NCBI GenBank assembly: GCA_002431635.1
Contig: DJGH01000067.1
Span: 9,795 to 16,358, forward strand
DNA length: 6,564 nt
DNA from: Petrotoga sp. UBA5851
GTDB lineage: Bacteria > Thermotogota > Thermotogae > Petrotogales > Petrotogaceae
Reading direction: 5' to 3'
Shown piece after piece: positions 1 to 5,548 of this stretch; positions within the stretch are counted from its first letter, which is position 1; each line of letters begins with the position of its first letter. The position numbers and the translations under genes are program-made. Below the pieces are notes generated by a model. That model had not been told where the DNA came from and made no database searches. It saw nothing but the letters and a program-made list of their open reading frames with translations.

Positions 1-1
1 T

Positions 2-1141
2 TGCTGGTTAACACGTACCAATAATAATACGCATGACGTAATAAGAAAATATATATCATTTTCACCCCTATATGGTGATGTAAAGCTTGTGCAGGGAAAG
101 GGACCACGATACTGTCCTTCTATTGAAGATAAAGTTATGAAGTTTGATAAACAATCTCATCAAATATTTGTTGAGCCTGAATCAAGGTTTTCTCAGGAGT
201 ATTATCTCAATGGATTAAGTACGAGTTTGCCATTTGAGGCACAGATCGGTATCATACGATCCATAAATGGTCTTGAGAATGCAGTTATTGAAAGACCGGC
301 TTATGCGGTAGAGTATGACTATGCTTGTCCTGATCAGCTGTTTCCCACACTTGAAAGTAAAAAAATTGAAAATCTCTATTTCGCAGGACAGATAAACGGA
401 ACAAGTGGATACGAAGAAGCTGCGGGACAGGGAGTTGTTGCAGGAATTAACGCTGCTGCCAAGTTTAAAGGAATGAAGCCTTTGATACTTAGGAGAGATG
501 AATCTTACATTGGAGTCATGATTGATGATATAATTAACAAAAGCGTAGATGAACCATACCGATTACTTACATCAAGAGCAGAATTCCGGCTGCTTTTGCG
601 TCATGACAATGTACATCTGAGACTTGCAAGATATGGTTATGAGTATGGTCTCATATCGCAGGAGTTTTATAGTTCTGTTCAGGAAATAGAAAAAGAGGTT
701 AATTTAAATATTCAAAGAATATCAAGGATAAATGTTTATCCATCAGCTGTAAACGATATTCTAATATCATACTCTACTGAGCCGATTGAACATACTATGA
801 AACTTGGAGATATACTTAAACGTCCCCAAATTCCATATGAGGCTTTGAAAAAGTTAGACAGTATACCGATTCAAAATGATGAAATTGCTGAGCAGACAGA
901 TATATACTTTAAATATGGTGGTTACCTGAAAAAAATGGAAGATGAAGTAAAGAAAATGAAAAAAATGGAAGAGATAATCATTTCAGATGGGTTTGATTAT
1001 GATCAGGTTCATAACCTTGCATTTGAGGCAAGAGAAAAACTAAAAAAAATAAAACCTGCAACCATTGCCCAAGCAATGAGAATCCCTGGAATCAATCCAT
1101 CTGATATATTAAATCTTTCTGTGTACGTCAATAAAAAATAA
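2..1141 (+). CDS. mnmG: MnmG (GidA), tRNA uridine-5-carboxymethylaminomethyl modification enzyme, C-terminal part
   Basis: MnmG is an FAD-dependent cytosolic enzyme. With MnmE it installs the (carboxymethyl)aminomethyl group on wobble uridine 34 of certain tRNAs. The reading frame is open from the first complete codon at base 2, so the gene is cut by the window edge. The GTG at 89 is an internal valine, not a start. About 379 residues are present, against roughly 620-630 for the whole protein, so the N-terminal FAD-binding part is missing. Counting from base 2, the first family signature GKGPRYCPSIEDK is at residues 32-44, and the second, GQINGTSGYEEAAGQG, starts at about residue 129. They are followed by RRDESYIGVMIDD, EPYRLLTSRAEFRL and the helical C-terminal domain that contacts MnmE and tRNA, with a Lys/Glu-rich stretch (KKMEDEVKKMKKMEE). 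The closing motif KPATIAQAMRIPGINPSDI is typical. The stop is TAA. Identification is secure. Confidence 0.97.
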   Translation, partial: CWLTRTNNNTHDVIRKYISFSPLYGDVKLVQGKGPRYCPSIEDKVMKFDKQSHQIFVEPESRFSQEYYLNGLSTSLPFEAQIGIIRSINGLENAVIERPAYAVEYDYACPDQLFPTLESKKIENLYFAGQINGTSGYEEAAGQGVVAGINAAAKFKGMKPLILRRDESYIGVMIDDIINKSVDEPYRLLTSRAEFRLLLRHDNVHLRLARYGYEYGLISQEFYSSVQEIEKEVNLNIQRISRINVYPSAVNDILISYSTEPIEHTMKLGDILKRPQIPYEALKKLDSIPIQNDEIAEQTDIYFKYGGYLKKMEDEVKKMKKMEEIIISDGFDYDQVHNLAFEAREKLKKIKPATIAQAMRIPGINPSDILNLSVYVNKK

Positions 1142-1156
1142 TGTAAATTTTATATG

Positions 1157-1202
1157 ATCCCTTTTATTGAGTAAGATATAAAATAAAAGGGATTACTTTT
1201 TT
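1157..1202 (+). terminator. Rho-independent terminator after mnmG, in the convergent gap
   Basis: A perfect 12-base inverted repeat (ATCCCTTTTATT at 1157-1168, AATAAAAGGGAT at 1182-1193) encloses a 13-base loop. Six T residues follow at 1197-1202, so it best serves rightward transcription from mnmG. On the other strand the hairpin is followed only by a mixed A/T stretch, so it may stop tctA transcripts less efficiently. The stop codon of tctA (1193-1195) touches the right arm of the stem. Confidence 0.85.
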
Positions 1203-2665
1203 ACAGCATTGGTTTTACTTTTTATACTTAAAAATATTGAAAAAGCTATAAACACAATAATAACTATACTTATCGGCTTGAGGAAAGTACCTGTAATCAG
1301 TTCCCTTACTGAACCGCTTAAAGATAATGCCCTTCGGAAGTTAGAATCCATCATCTCCCCTAGAACAAGCCCTAGGACCATAGCAGCGGTTGAAAAACCT
1401 GTTTTCCGCATAAAAAATCCGATAATTCCAAAAATTGCCATTATGGATACTTCATAAAGACTCGAATTCACAGAATATGTTCCAACTATACAGAGAATAG
1501 CTATTAAAGGAAGCATTATTTTTTTAGGCACCAGAACAACCTTTGACAGTACTGGTATAAAAAGAAATCCCAAAATAATAATAAAAAAAGATCCAATCAG
1601 TGTTGATAAAACAATGAGTTCAAATGCCTGCGGATTTTCTTTTATAAAAAGCGGTCCCGGTCTCAAGCCATGAACATAAAAAGCAGAAAGCATTACAGCT
1701 GTTACTGCATCACCAGGTATTCCTAGAGTAAGCATAGGTACGAGAGCGCCTCCTATGCATGCATTATTAGCGCTTTCGCTGGCTGCTATACCCTCAGGAG
1801 CGCCTTGACCAAATGGAATTTCTGGATTTTTTGTATACTTCTTTGCACTGTCATAAGCCAAAAGAGAAGCTACTGGAGCACCAGCACCTGGAAGAATGCC
1901 GATTACAGTTCCTATTGCACTTGATATCAACGATATTCTCCAGCATTTTAATATCTCCTTAATAGAAACTCTTTCATTATTGTTGAATAGGGAGATTTGA
2001 GAATTGGTTTGACTTGAGATCTGCTCAAGTACTTCAGAAAATCCAAACAATCCTATCAGTACAGGGACAACAGGAATTCCCAACTGAAGATTCATAGAAC
2101 CGAATGTAAATCTTGGAACTCCCATTATAGAATCAATGCCCACCATGCTTAGCATAACTCCAAGGAGAGCACTAATATGACCTTTTAGAATGTTTTTTGA
2201 AGTGAGAGAACCTACTGTCGTAAGGCCAAACAGAGCGAGAAGAAAGTAATCTACTGGAGAAAATGAAAGTGCAATTTTTGATAACGGCTTTGCAATAAGT
2301 GAAAGAACAATTAAACCAAATACTGTGCCAATAAAAGAATATACAGTTGCTATCCAAAGAGCTTTTTTAGAGCTGCCGTTACGGCTCATTGGAAATCCAT
2401 CAAAGGATGTTGCCACAGATGCCGGTGTACCTGGTATATTGACAAGTATAGAGCTTATTGCACCGGAATATACTCCTACGACATATACTCCTATCATCAG
2501 AGCAATGGCATCATAAAAAGACCAAGAATAAGTAACTGATAAAAGCAGTGCAGTTGCCATTGTTACCGACAGACCTGGGAGTGCTCCTATAACAAGTCCT
2601 ATGAAGGATCCTGAAAATAAAATAAGTATAAAACGCAAATTGAAAACTGATAAGAAATAATCCAT
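1193..2665 (-). CDS. tctA: Tripartite tricarboxylate transporter permease TctA
   Basis: This is the large membrane subunit of a tripartite tricarboxylate transporter (TTT), which moves carboxylate-type solutes delivered by TctC, in known systems using an ion gradient. Its 490 residues match the family's usual length of about 500. Visible TctA marks are GALPG (27-31), NIPGTPAS (76-83) followed by FDGFPMSR, GILPGAGAP (256-264), FGQGAPEGIAASESANN (285-301), LTLGIPGD (312-319) and HGLRPGP (332-338). The LPG and IPG elements occur once in each half, consistent with the family's internal duplication. Many hydrophobic segments fill the protein, and a basic tail (KSKTNAVKK) ends it. The start is ATG, preceded by AGGGTGAT, which pairs with the 16S 3' end. 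That site overlaps the tctB stop, so the two genes are translationally linked. The true substrate cannot be read from the sequence. Several ORFs on both strands within it are shadows. Confidence 0.95.
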   Translation of the reverse strand: MDYFLSVFNLRFILILFSGSFIGLVIGALPGLSVTMATALLLSVTYSWSFYDAIALMIGVYVVGVYSGAISSILVNIPGTPASVATSFDGFPMSRNGSSKKALWIATVYSFIGTVFGLIVLSLIAKPLSKIALSFSPVDYFLLALFGLTTVGSLTSKNILKGHISALLGVMLSMVGIDSIMGVPRFTFGSMNLQLGIPVVPVLIGLFGFSEVLEQISSQTNSQISLFNNNERVSIKEILKCWRISLISSAIGTVIGILPGAGAPVASLLAYDSAKKYTKNPEIPFGQGAPEGIAASESANNACIGGALVPMLTLGIPGDAVTAVMLSAFYVHGLRPGPLFIKENPQAFELIVLSTLIGSFFIIILGFLFIPVLSKVVLVPKKIMLPLIAILCIVGTYSVNSSLYEVSIMAIFGIIGFFMRKTGFSTAAMVLGLVLGEMMDSNFRRALSLSGSVRELITGTFLKPISIVIIVFIAFSIFLSIKSKTNAVKK

Positions 2666-2668
2666 GAA

Positions 2669-2676
2669 ATCACCCT
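2669..2676 (-). promoter_or_regulatory. Ribosome binding site of tctA, overlapping the tctB stop codon
   Basis: On the minus strand AGGGTGAT ends 3 bases before the tctA ATG. It matches the extended anti-16S sequence (AGG..GTGAT). The tctB stop TAG (2675-2677) shares its bases, so ribosomes ending tctB are placed on the tctA start. Confidence 0.6.
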
Positions 2677-3103
2677 ATGGGAGAGCTACATTAAGTATCT
2701 TTCCGAATATAAAAAATATAACAGTTGAAGATAAAAATGATACAATAAGATTTAAAATTATATTTTTTTGTCCTGAAAGCATTGAAAGTAAAAAAACATA
2801 TAAAGCTCTCGTATAATAAAAGTGCATGTAGGGAACTAAGAAAATATAAGAAAAGGTAAGAATAATAGTAAAAAGCAACTTCCATGATCCTTTGGAAATA
2901 CTAGTATTTTTGGAATCTTCTTTCTTTTGTAACGAAGAAATAAGCCAAAATAAAGACAAAAGCAGAATAAGAATTGATACAATCATGGGAAAAAGGCCCG
3001 GAGAAAGACCTACCGGACCATATTTTAGAAGTTCTGCTGAAAGAAATATAAAAAATGATGAGAAGATCAAAAAAAACAGAGAAAGTATGAATTCAGAGTT
3101 CAT
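2675..3103 (-). CDS. tctB: Tripartite tricarboxylate transporter small membrane subunit TctB
   Basis: This is the small integral-membrane partner of TctA. Its exact role in TTT systems is poorly defined, but it is needed with TctA to form the membrane part. The protein has 142 residues, normal for the family. Hydrophobic segments lie at about 5-25, 37-59, 73-91, 94-109 and 116-136. The segment GPVGLSPGLFPMIV after the first membrane span resembles the 'G-P-G-F-F-P' loop common in TctB. A charged linker (KKEDSKNTSISKGSWK) separates the two membrane halves. The ATG start overlaps the TGA stop of tctC as ATGA (3100-3103). No Shine-Dalgarno sequence precedes it, so translation is probably coupled to tctC. 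TctB proteins diverge strongly, so position between tctC and tctA is part of the evidence. Confidence 0.88.
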   Translation of the reverse strand: MNSEFILSLFFLIFSSFFIFLSAELLKYGPVGLSPGLFPMIVSILILLLSLFWLISSLQKKEDSKNTSISKGSWKLLFTIILTFSYIFLVPYMHFYYTRALYVFLLSMLSGQKNIILNLIVSFLSSTVIFFIFGKILNVALP

Positions 3104-4095
3104 TGTTCAAAACGTTTAATACCGTATTGATCAGGGCTATTGGGAGCAGCTCCTGCATCATATAAAAGCCAAGCAACAATAGAAGTCCATCTTTTCCAAT
3201 ATTCAGTTACATCCTGATTTTTTATATAATCCATTCTATTATAGTAGCTTAGATTAGTGAATTCGATCCATTTTGGATCAGTAAATGCTGAAGTAAAAGC
3301 TTTTTGGATAGTTGTTCTCACTTCAGCAGGAGTTCCTTTTTTAATAAGAATGCAGTTAGGAAATGTAAGCGGTAGATAAGGTAGAAGTTCCGGTACAGCC
3401 TGGGTAATAGCTGGAATCTCTGGCATCGCAGCAATTTTTTCTTTGCTAAAAACAGCTAAAGCTTTTAAATCACCGGATTTAATATATTCGAGAACATTCG
3501 CAACATTTCCTACGGTAAATTCAACCTGTCCTGAAATCGTTGCAAGCATCGCCGGATTTCCTCCTCCAAAAGGAGTCATTGAAACATCAAGACCTGATTT
3601 TTTAAGAAGAAGCCCCTGTATATGCCCACTTGCACCAGGACCTGAGTAAGACATACGAATTTTCCCAGGTTTATTTTTTATATCCTTTACCAAATCATCC
3701 ATAGTAATATATTTTGAGTTTTTTGGAACGACAATAACCTTTTCATCTTCAATTACCATAAAAATTGGATCAAAATCCTCAAAACCAAGTTTACTCGACC
3801 CTAAGACTCTGAACATACCGAGAGTCTCAGCTGAAAACAGAATATTATAGCCATCAGAAGGTTTGGCATAAAGCTGTTCTGTCCCTATAGCTCCTGAAGC
3901 ACCTGGAATATTCATGACAACTACTGCTACACCGATATATTTTTCAAATATAGGAGCCAAAGCTCTTGCGACTCTGTCTGTTATTCCACCAACAGGCCAA
4001 GGAACAATAAGATTAATGGGTTTTTGAGGATAGCCCGCGAACAGAAATATAGCAAATACGAGGATAAGTATCAAAAATGTTGTTTTTTTAGTCAT
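3100..4095 (-). CDS. tctC: Tripartite tricarboxylate transporter solute-binding protein TctC (Bug family)
   Basis: This secreted binding protein captures a carboxylate-type solute outside the membrane and delivers it to TctA/TctB. Numbered from the chosen start, a signal peptide (TKK, then a hydrophobic run at about 6-20, likely cut after LFA) is followed by YPQKPINLIVPWPVGGITD (22-40), the family's N-terminal signature. Next come NIPGASGAIGTEQL (62-75), PSDGYNILF (79-87), YSGPGASGHIQ (150-160), and a C-terminal KKGTPAEVRTTIQKAF typical of Bug proteins. The length, 331 residues, is normal. There is no lipobox cysteine, so it is probably soluble or held by its signal segment. Start choice: GGAGG lies 13 bases before the ATG at 4095 but only 1 base before the ATG at 4107, and the TTG at 4131 sits in the upstream terminator's T-run. 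Hence 4095 is preferred, with 4107 possible. It is the first gene of tctCBA. The ligand is unknown. Confidence 0.94.
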   Translation of the reverse strand: MTKKTTFLILILVFAIFLFAGYPQKPINLIVPWPVGGITDRVARALAPIFEKYIGVAVVVMNIPGASGAIGTEQLYAKPSDGYNILFSAETLGMFRVLGSSKLGFEDFDPIFMVIEDEKVIVVPKNSKYITMDDLVKDIKNKPGKIRMSYSGPGASGHIQGLLLKKSGLDVSMTPFGGGNPAMLATISGQVEFTVGNVANVLEYIKSGDLKALAVFSKEKIAAMPEIPAITQAVPELLPYLPLTFPNCILIKKGTPAEVRTTIQKAFTSAFTDPKWIEFTNLSYYNRMDYIKNQDVTEYWKRWTSIVAWLLYDAGAAPNSPDQYGIKRFEQ

Positions 4096-4108
4096 CTTCT
4101 CTTTCATT

Positions 4109-4113
4109 CCTCC
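4109..4113 (-). promoter_or_regulatory. Shine-Dalgarno sequence of tctC
   Basis: GGAGG on the minus strand is the only strong ribosome binding site near the tctC start. It is 1 base from the ATG at 4107 (too close) and 13 bases from the ATG at 4095 (long but usable). It decides against the TTG start at 4131, which lies upstream of it. Confidence 0.6.
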
Positions 4114-4128
4114 AGTATGAATTTTTTG

Positions 4129-4157
4129 CAAAGAAAAACAAGGGGATTACCCCTTGT
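4129..4157 (-). terminator. Rho-independent terminator after the propeller gene
   Basis: On the minus strand ACAAGGGG, loop TAAT and CCCCTTGT form a perfect 8-base stem (4138-4157), followed by TTTTTCTTT. It begins 18 bases after the propeller gene's stop codon and ends only about 33 bases before the preferred tctC start. It therefore either separates the two transcription units or attenuates read-through into tctCBA. Confidence 0.88.
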
Positions 4158-4175
4158 CATGAAAAAACATTAATA

Positions 4176-5345
4176 TTATTTATGCATCATGCTGTCAGAG
4201 AATTTAATTATAAGAACATCGCTTATGTCTGCCCCAAAGTCTTTTGAATCAGAATAACCGACCATATAAATATCTCCATCATCTGTTATGTCCAAAGAGT
4301 AAACAACGTCTCTTCCTTTGCCACCTATAGCTTTGTTATAGATTTCATTACCGTCTTTATCGTATACTAAAAGCACCGCATCAACATTATTGGTTTTGGG
4401 ATTAGTAATATAACCGCCTATGTACATATTTCCATTCTTGCTTATCTTTATTGAATAACCATGATCAGAACCTTTCTGACCGAAGGTTTTCTCCCACAAG
4501 AGATCGCCTTTCCATGAAAACTTAACTACGTAAATATCAGAAAAACCTGCCCCATTAAGATCACCGGTATAACCGACAACATAATACTCATCGTTAAACT
4601 CTTTTACTTCGAAAGCCCTGCCGTAGCTCTGACCTGTAAAAACCTTCGACCATATCTCATTCGCTTCAAAATCAGTCTTTACTACATAAAGGCTTGATAT
4701 ACCAGTATCATAGTCAAATACAACTCCAGAAATTACAAATCCGTCAGATACTTTTTCTATCCCCAATGGCTTCACATCTTTAAAGGTATCTGCACCTGAA
4801 AGCCATCTGTACCATATCACATTTCCTGCATCCTTGTCTATTTTTACCATGTACCCTTTGTAGTTAGAATTACTTTTATCGTAAGGATCCTGAGCATATC
4901 CAACAATAATATAACCGTCTTCTACGTCTACTCCTGCACTAGCTTTATCGTTCCCTAACTTTGGAATGTATGTCTCCCAGTAAACAGGACTTACTTTTGC
5001 AAGATAGTAATCAAAGCCTTCAGAAAAAGAGTTTGTCGCACCAACTAACACCATATCTTTTCTTGAATCTTCAAAAGCCCATAAAGCCCAATCTGAATAA
5101 GCTCCTCCAAATTCACTTTTTGAAACAAGATTTCCAAATTTATCGAATTTCAACGCGATGGCATTTTCATTATTGCCTGTTTCATTAGAAGAACCTATTG
5201 CATAAAATCCATCATTTGTGGCTTTCACATAAAAAATTTCCTGAATTCCAGGCATTTGATATACTCTGCCCCAATCCATCTGTGGAACTGCAAAAGAAAC
5301 TAAGGCAACTAAAATAACGACAAAAGTTATAATCTTTAGTTTCAC
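4176..5345 (-). CDS. Secreted seven-bladed beta-propeller repeat protein, function unknown
   Basis: I do not recognise a specific named gene. The 389-residue product starts with a signal peptide (KLK, hydrophobic to about residue 18, probable cut after SFA at 17-19). The rest divides into seven repeats of about 48-56 residues, at roughly 24-72, 73-120, 121-175, 176-229, 230-281, 282-333 and 334-389. A repeat reads approximately: W/Y-x-K-x-(F/I)-G-G-x-G-x-D, then a strand, D-G-x-(Y/F)-x-(V/I)-(V/G)-G-(Y/S), a variable loop, D-x-x-(V/L)-x-K-(F/V/I), K-G-(N/D). This is the pattern of SBBP-like or PQQ-like beta-propellers, and seven repeats would just close one ring. No catalytic domain or membrane anchor is added. 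The start is GTG at 5345, with GGAGG 7 bases upstream. The ATG at 5360 overlaps that site and has no ribosome binding site of its own. A promoter upstream and a terminator downstream suggest a single-gene transcript. Binding of protein or polysaccharide at the cell surface is a guess. Confidence 0.85.
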   Translation of the reverse strand: MKLKIITFVVILVALVSFAVPQMDWGRVYQMPGIQEIFYVKATNDGFYAIGSSNETGNNENAIALKFDKFGNLVSKSEFGGAYSDWALWAFEDSRKDMVLVGATNSFSEGFDYYLAKVSPVYWETYIPKLGNDKASAGVDVEDGYIIVGYAQDPYDKSNSNYKGYMVKIDKDAGNVIWYRWLSGADTFKDVKPLGIEKVSDGFVISGVVFDYDTGISSLYVVKTDFEANEIWSKVFTGQSYGRAFEVKEFNDEYYVVGYTGDLNGAGFSDIYVVKFSWKGDLLWEKTFGQKGSDHGYSIKISKNGNMYIGGYITNPKTNNVDAVLLVYDKDGNEIYNKAIGGKGRDVVYSLDITDDGDIYMVGYSDSKDFGADISDVLIIKFSDSMMHK

Positions 5346-5351
5346 ATTTAT

Positions 5352-5358
5352 CCCTCCC
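5352..5358 (-). promoter_or_regulatory. Ribosome binding site deciding the GTG start of the propeller gene
   Basis: GGGAGGG on the minus strand contains GGAGG (5353-5357), 7 bases before GTG (5343-5345), which is ideal spacing. The upstream ATG at 5358-5360 shares a base with this site, so it is unlikely to be the start. A second, out-of-frame ATG at 5345-5347 is directly followed by TGA. Confidence 0.75.
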
Positions 5359-5407
5359 ATATGTATTAAAAATATCTTATTTTAAGCAATAGAATACTTT
5401 CTGATAT

Positions 5408-5416
5408 ATTATACCA
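5408..5416 (-). promoter_or_regulatory. Probable extended -10 promoter of the propeller gene
   Basis: On the minus strand TGGTATAAT gives a perfect -10 hexamer (5408-5413) with the extended TGn motif. No good -35 hexamer lies 16-18 bases upstream, as is common for extended -10 promoters. Transcription would start near 5401, leaving a leader of about 56 bases before the GTG start. A second, weaker candidate, TGGTAGAAT, is at 5496-5504. The region is AT-rich, so chance matches are expected. Confidence 0.5.
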
Positions 5417-5454
5417 CAAATAATACAGTTTGATTATAAAATTCAAAAAACAGG

Positions 5455-5485
5455 TATATGTAAACTAAAAAAGACTATATGTAAA
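5455..5485 (-). repeat. Two 10-base direct repeats 21 bases apart, upstream of the promoter
   Basis: TATATGTAAA occurs at 5455-5464 and again at 5476-5485 (plus-strand reading), with closely similar flanks (ACT follows both after one or two bases). The 21-base period equals about two helical turns, so both copies face the same side of the DNA. They lie about 58 and 79 bases upstream of the predicted transcription start, suiting an activator or repressor site. The low-complexity AT background weakens the case. Confidence 0.35.
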
Positions 5486-5506
5486 ACTTAATTATATTCT
5501 ACCATA

Positions 5507-5548
5507 CTTTTTTATTAAAACAAAAGGGCGGATAGCCGCCCTTTTGTT
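5507..5548 (-). terminator. Strong Rho-independent terminator of dnaK
   Basis: On the minus strand AACAAAAGGGCGG, loop CTAT and CCGCCCTTTTGTT form a perfect 13-base stem (5519-5548). The T-rich tail TTTTGTTTTAAT combines the end of the stem with the bases after it. The GC-rich core stands out against the AT-rich surroundings. The dnaK stop codon TAA (5547-5549) overlaps the base of the stem, so termination occurs immediately after translation ends. Confidence 0.9.

Noticed and set aside
89..91. GTG as start of mnmG
   Set aside because: The frame stays open to base 2, and upstream residues such as NTHDVIRK match internal MnmG sequence, so this is a partial gene, not a short one.
1209..1457. 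Plus-strand ORF of 82 codons
   Set aside because: It lies fully antisense to tctA, has no ribosome binding site, and its product resembles no known protein. It is a shadow of the permease frame.
2172..2357. Minus-strand ORF of 61 codons inside tctA
   Set aside because: Out-of-frame shadow; the product is rich in Cys, Phe, Ser and His with no recognisable features, while the tctA frame is well conserved here.
2892..3119. Plus-strand ORF of 75 codons opposite tctB
   Set aside because: Antisense to a clear TctB membrane protein; no start signals and no family resemblance.
5358..5360. ATG as start of the propeller gene
   Set aside because: It overlaps the GGGAGGG ribosome binding site and has none of its own; the GTG at 5345 has ideal spacing and gives a normal signal peptide.
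5361..5518. Possible small RNA or riboswitch in the intergenic region
   Set aside because: Apart from the promoter-like and repeat elements I see only AT-rich sequence with trivial hairpins and no recognisable RNA fold.
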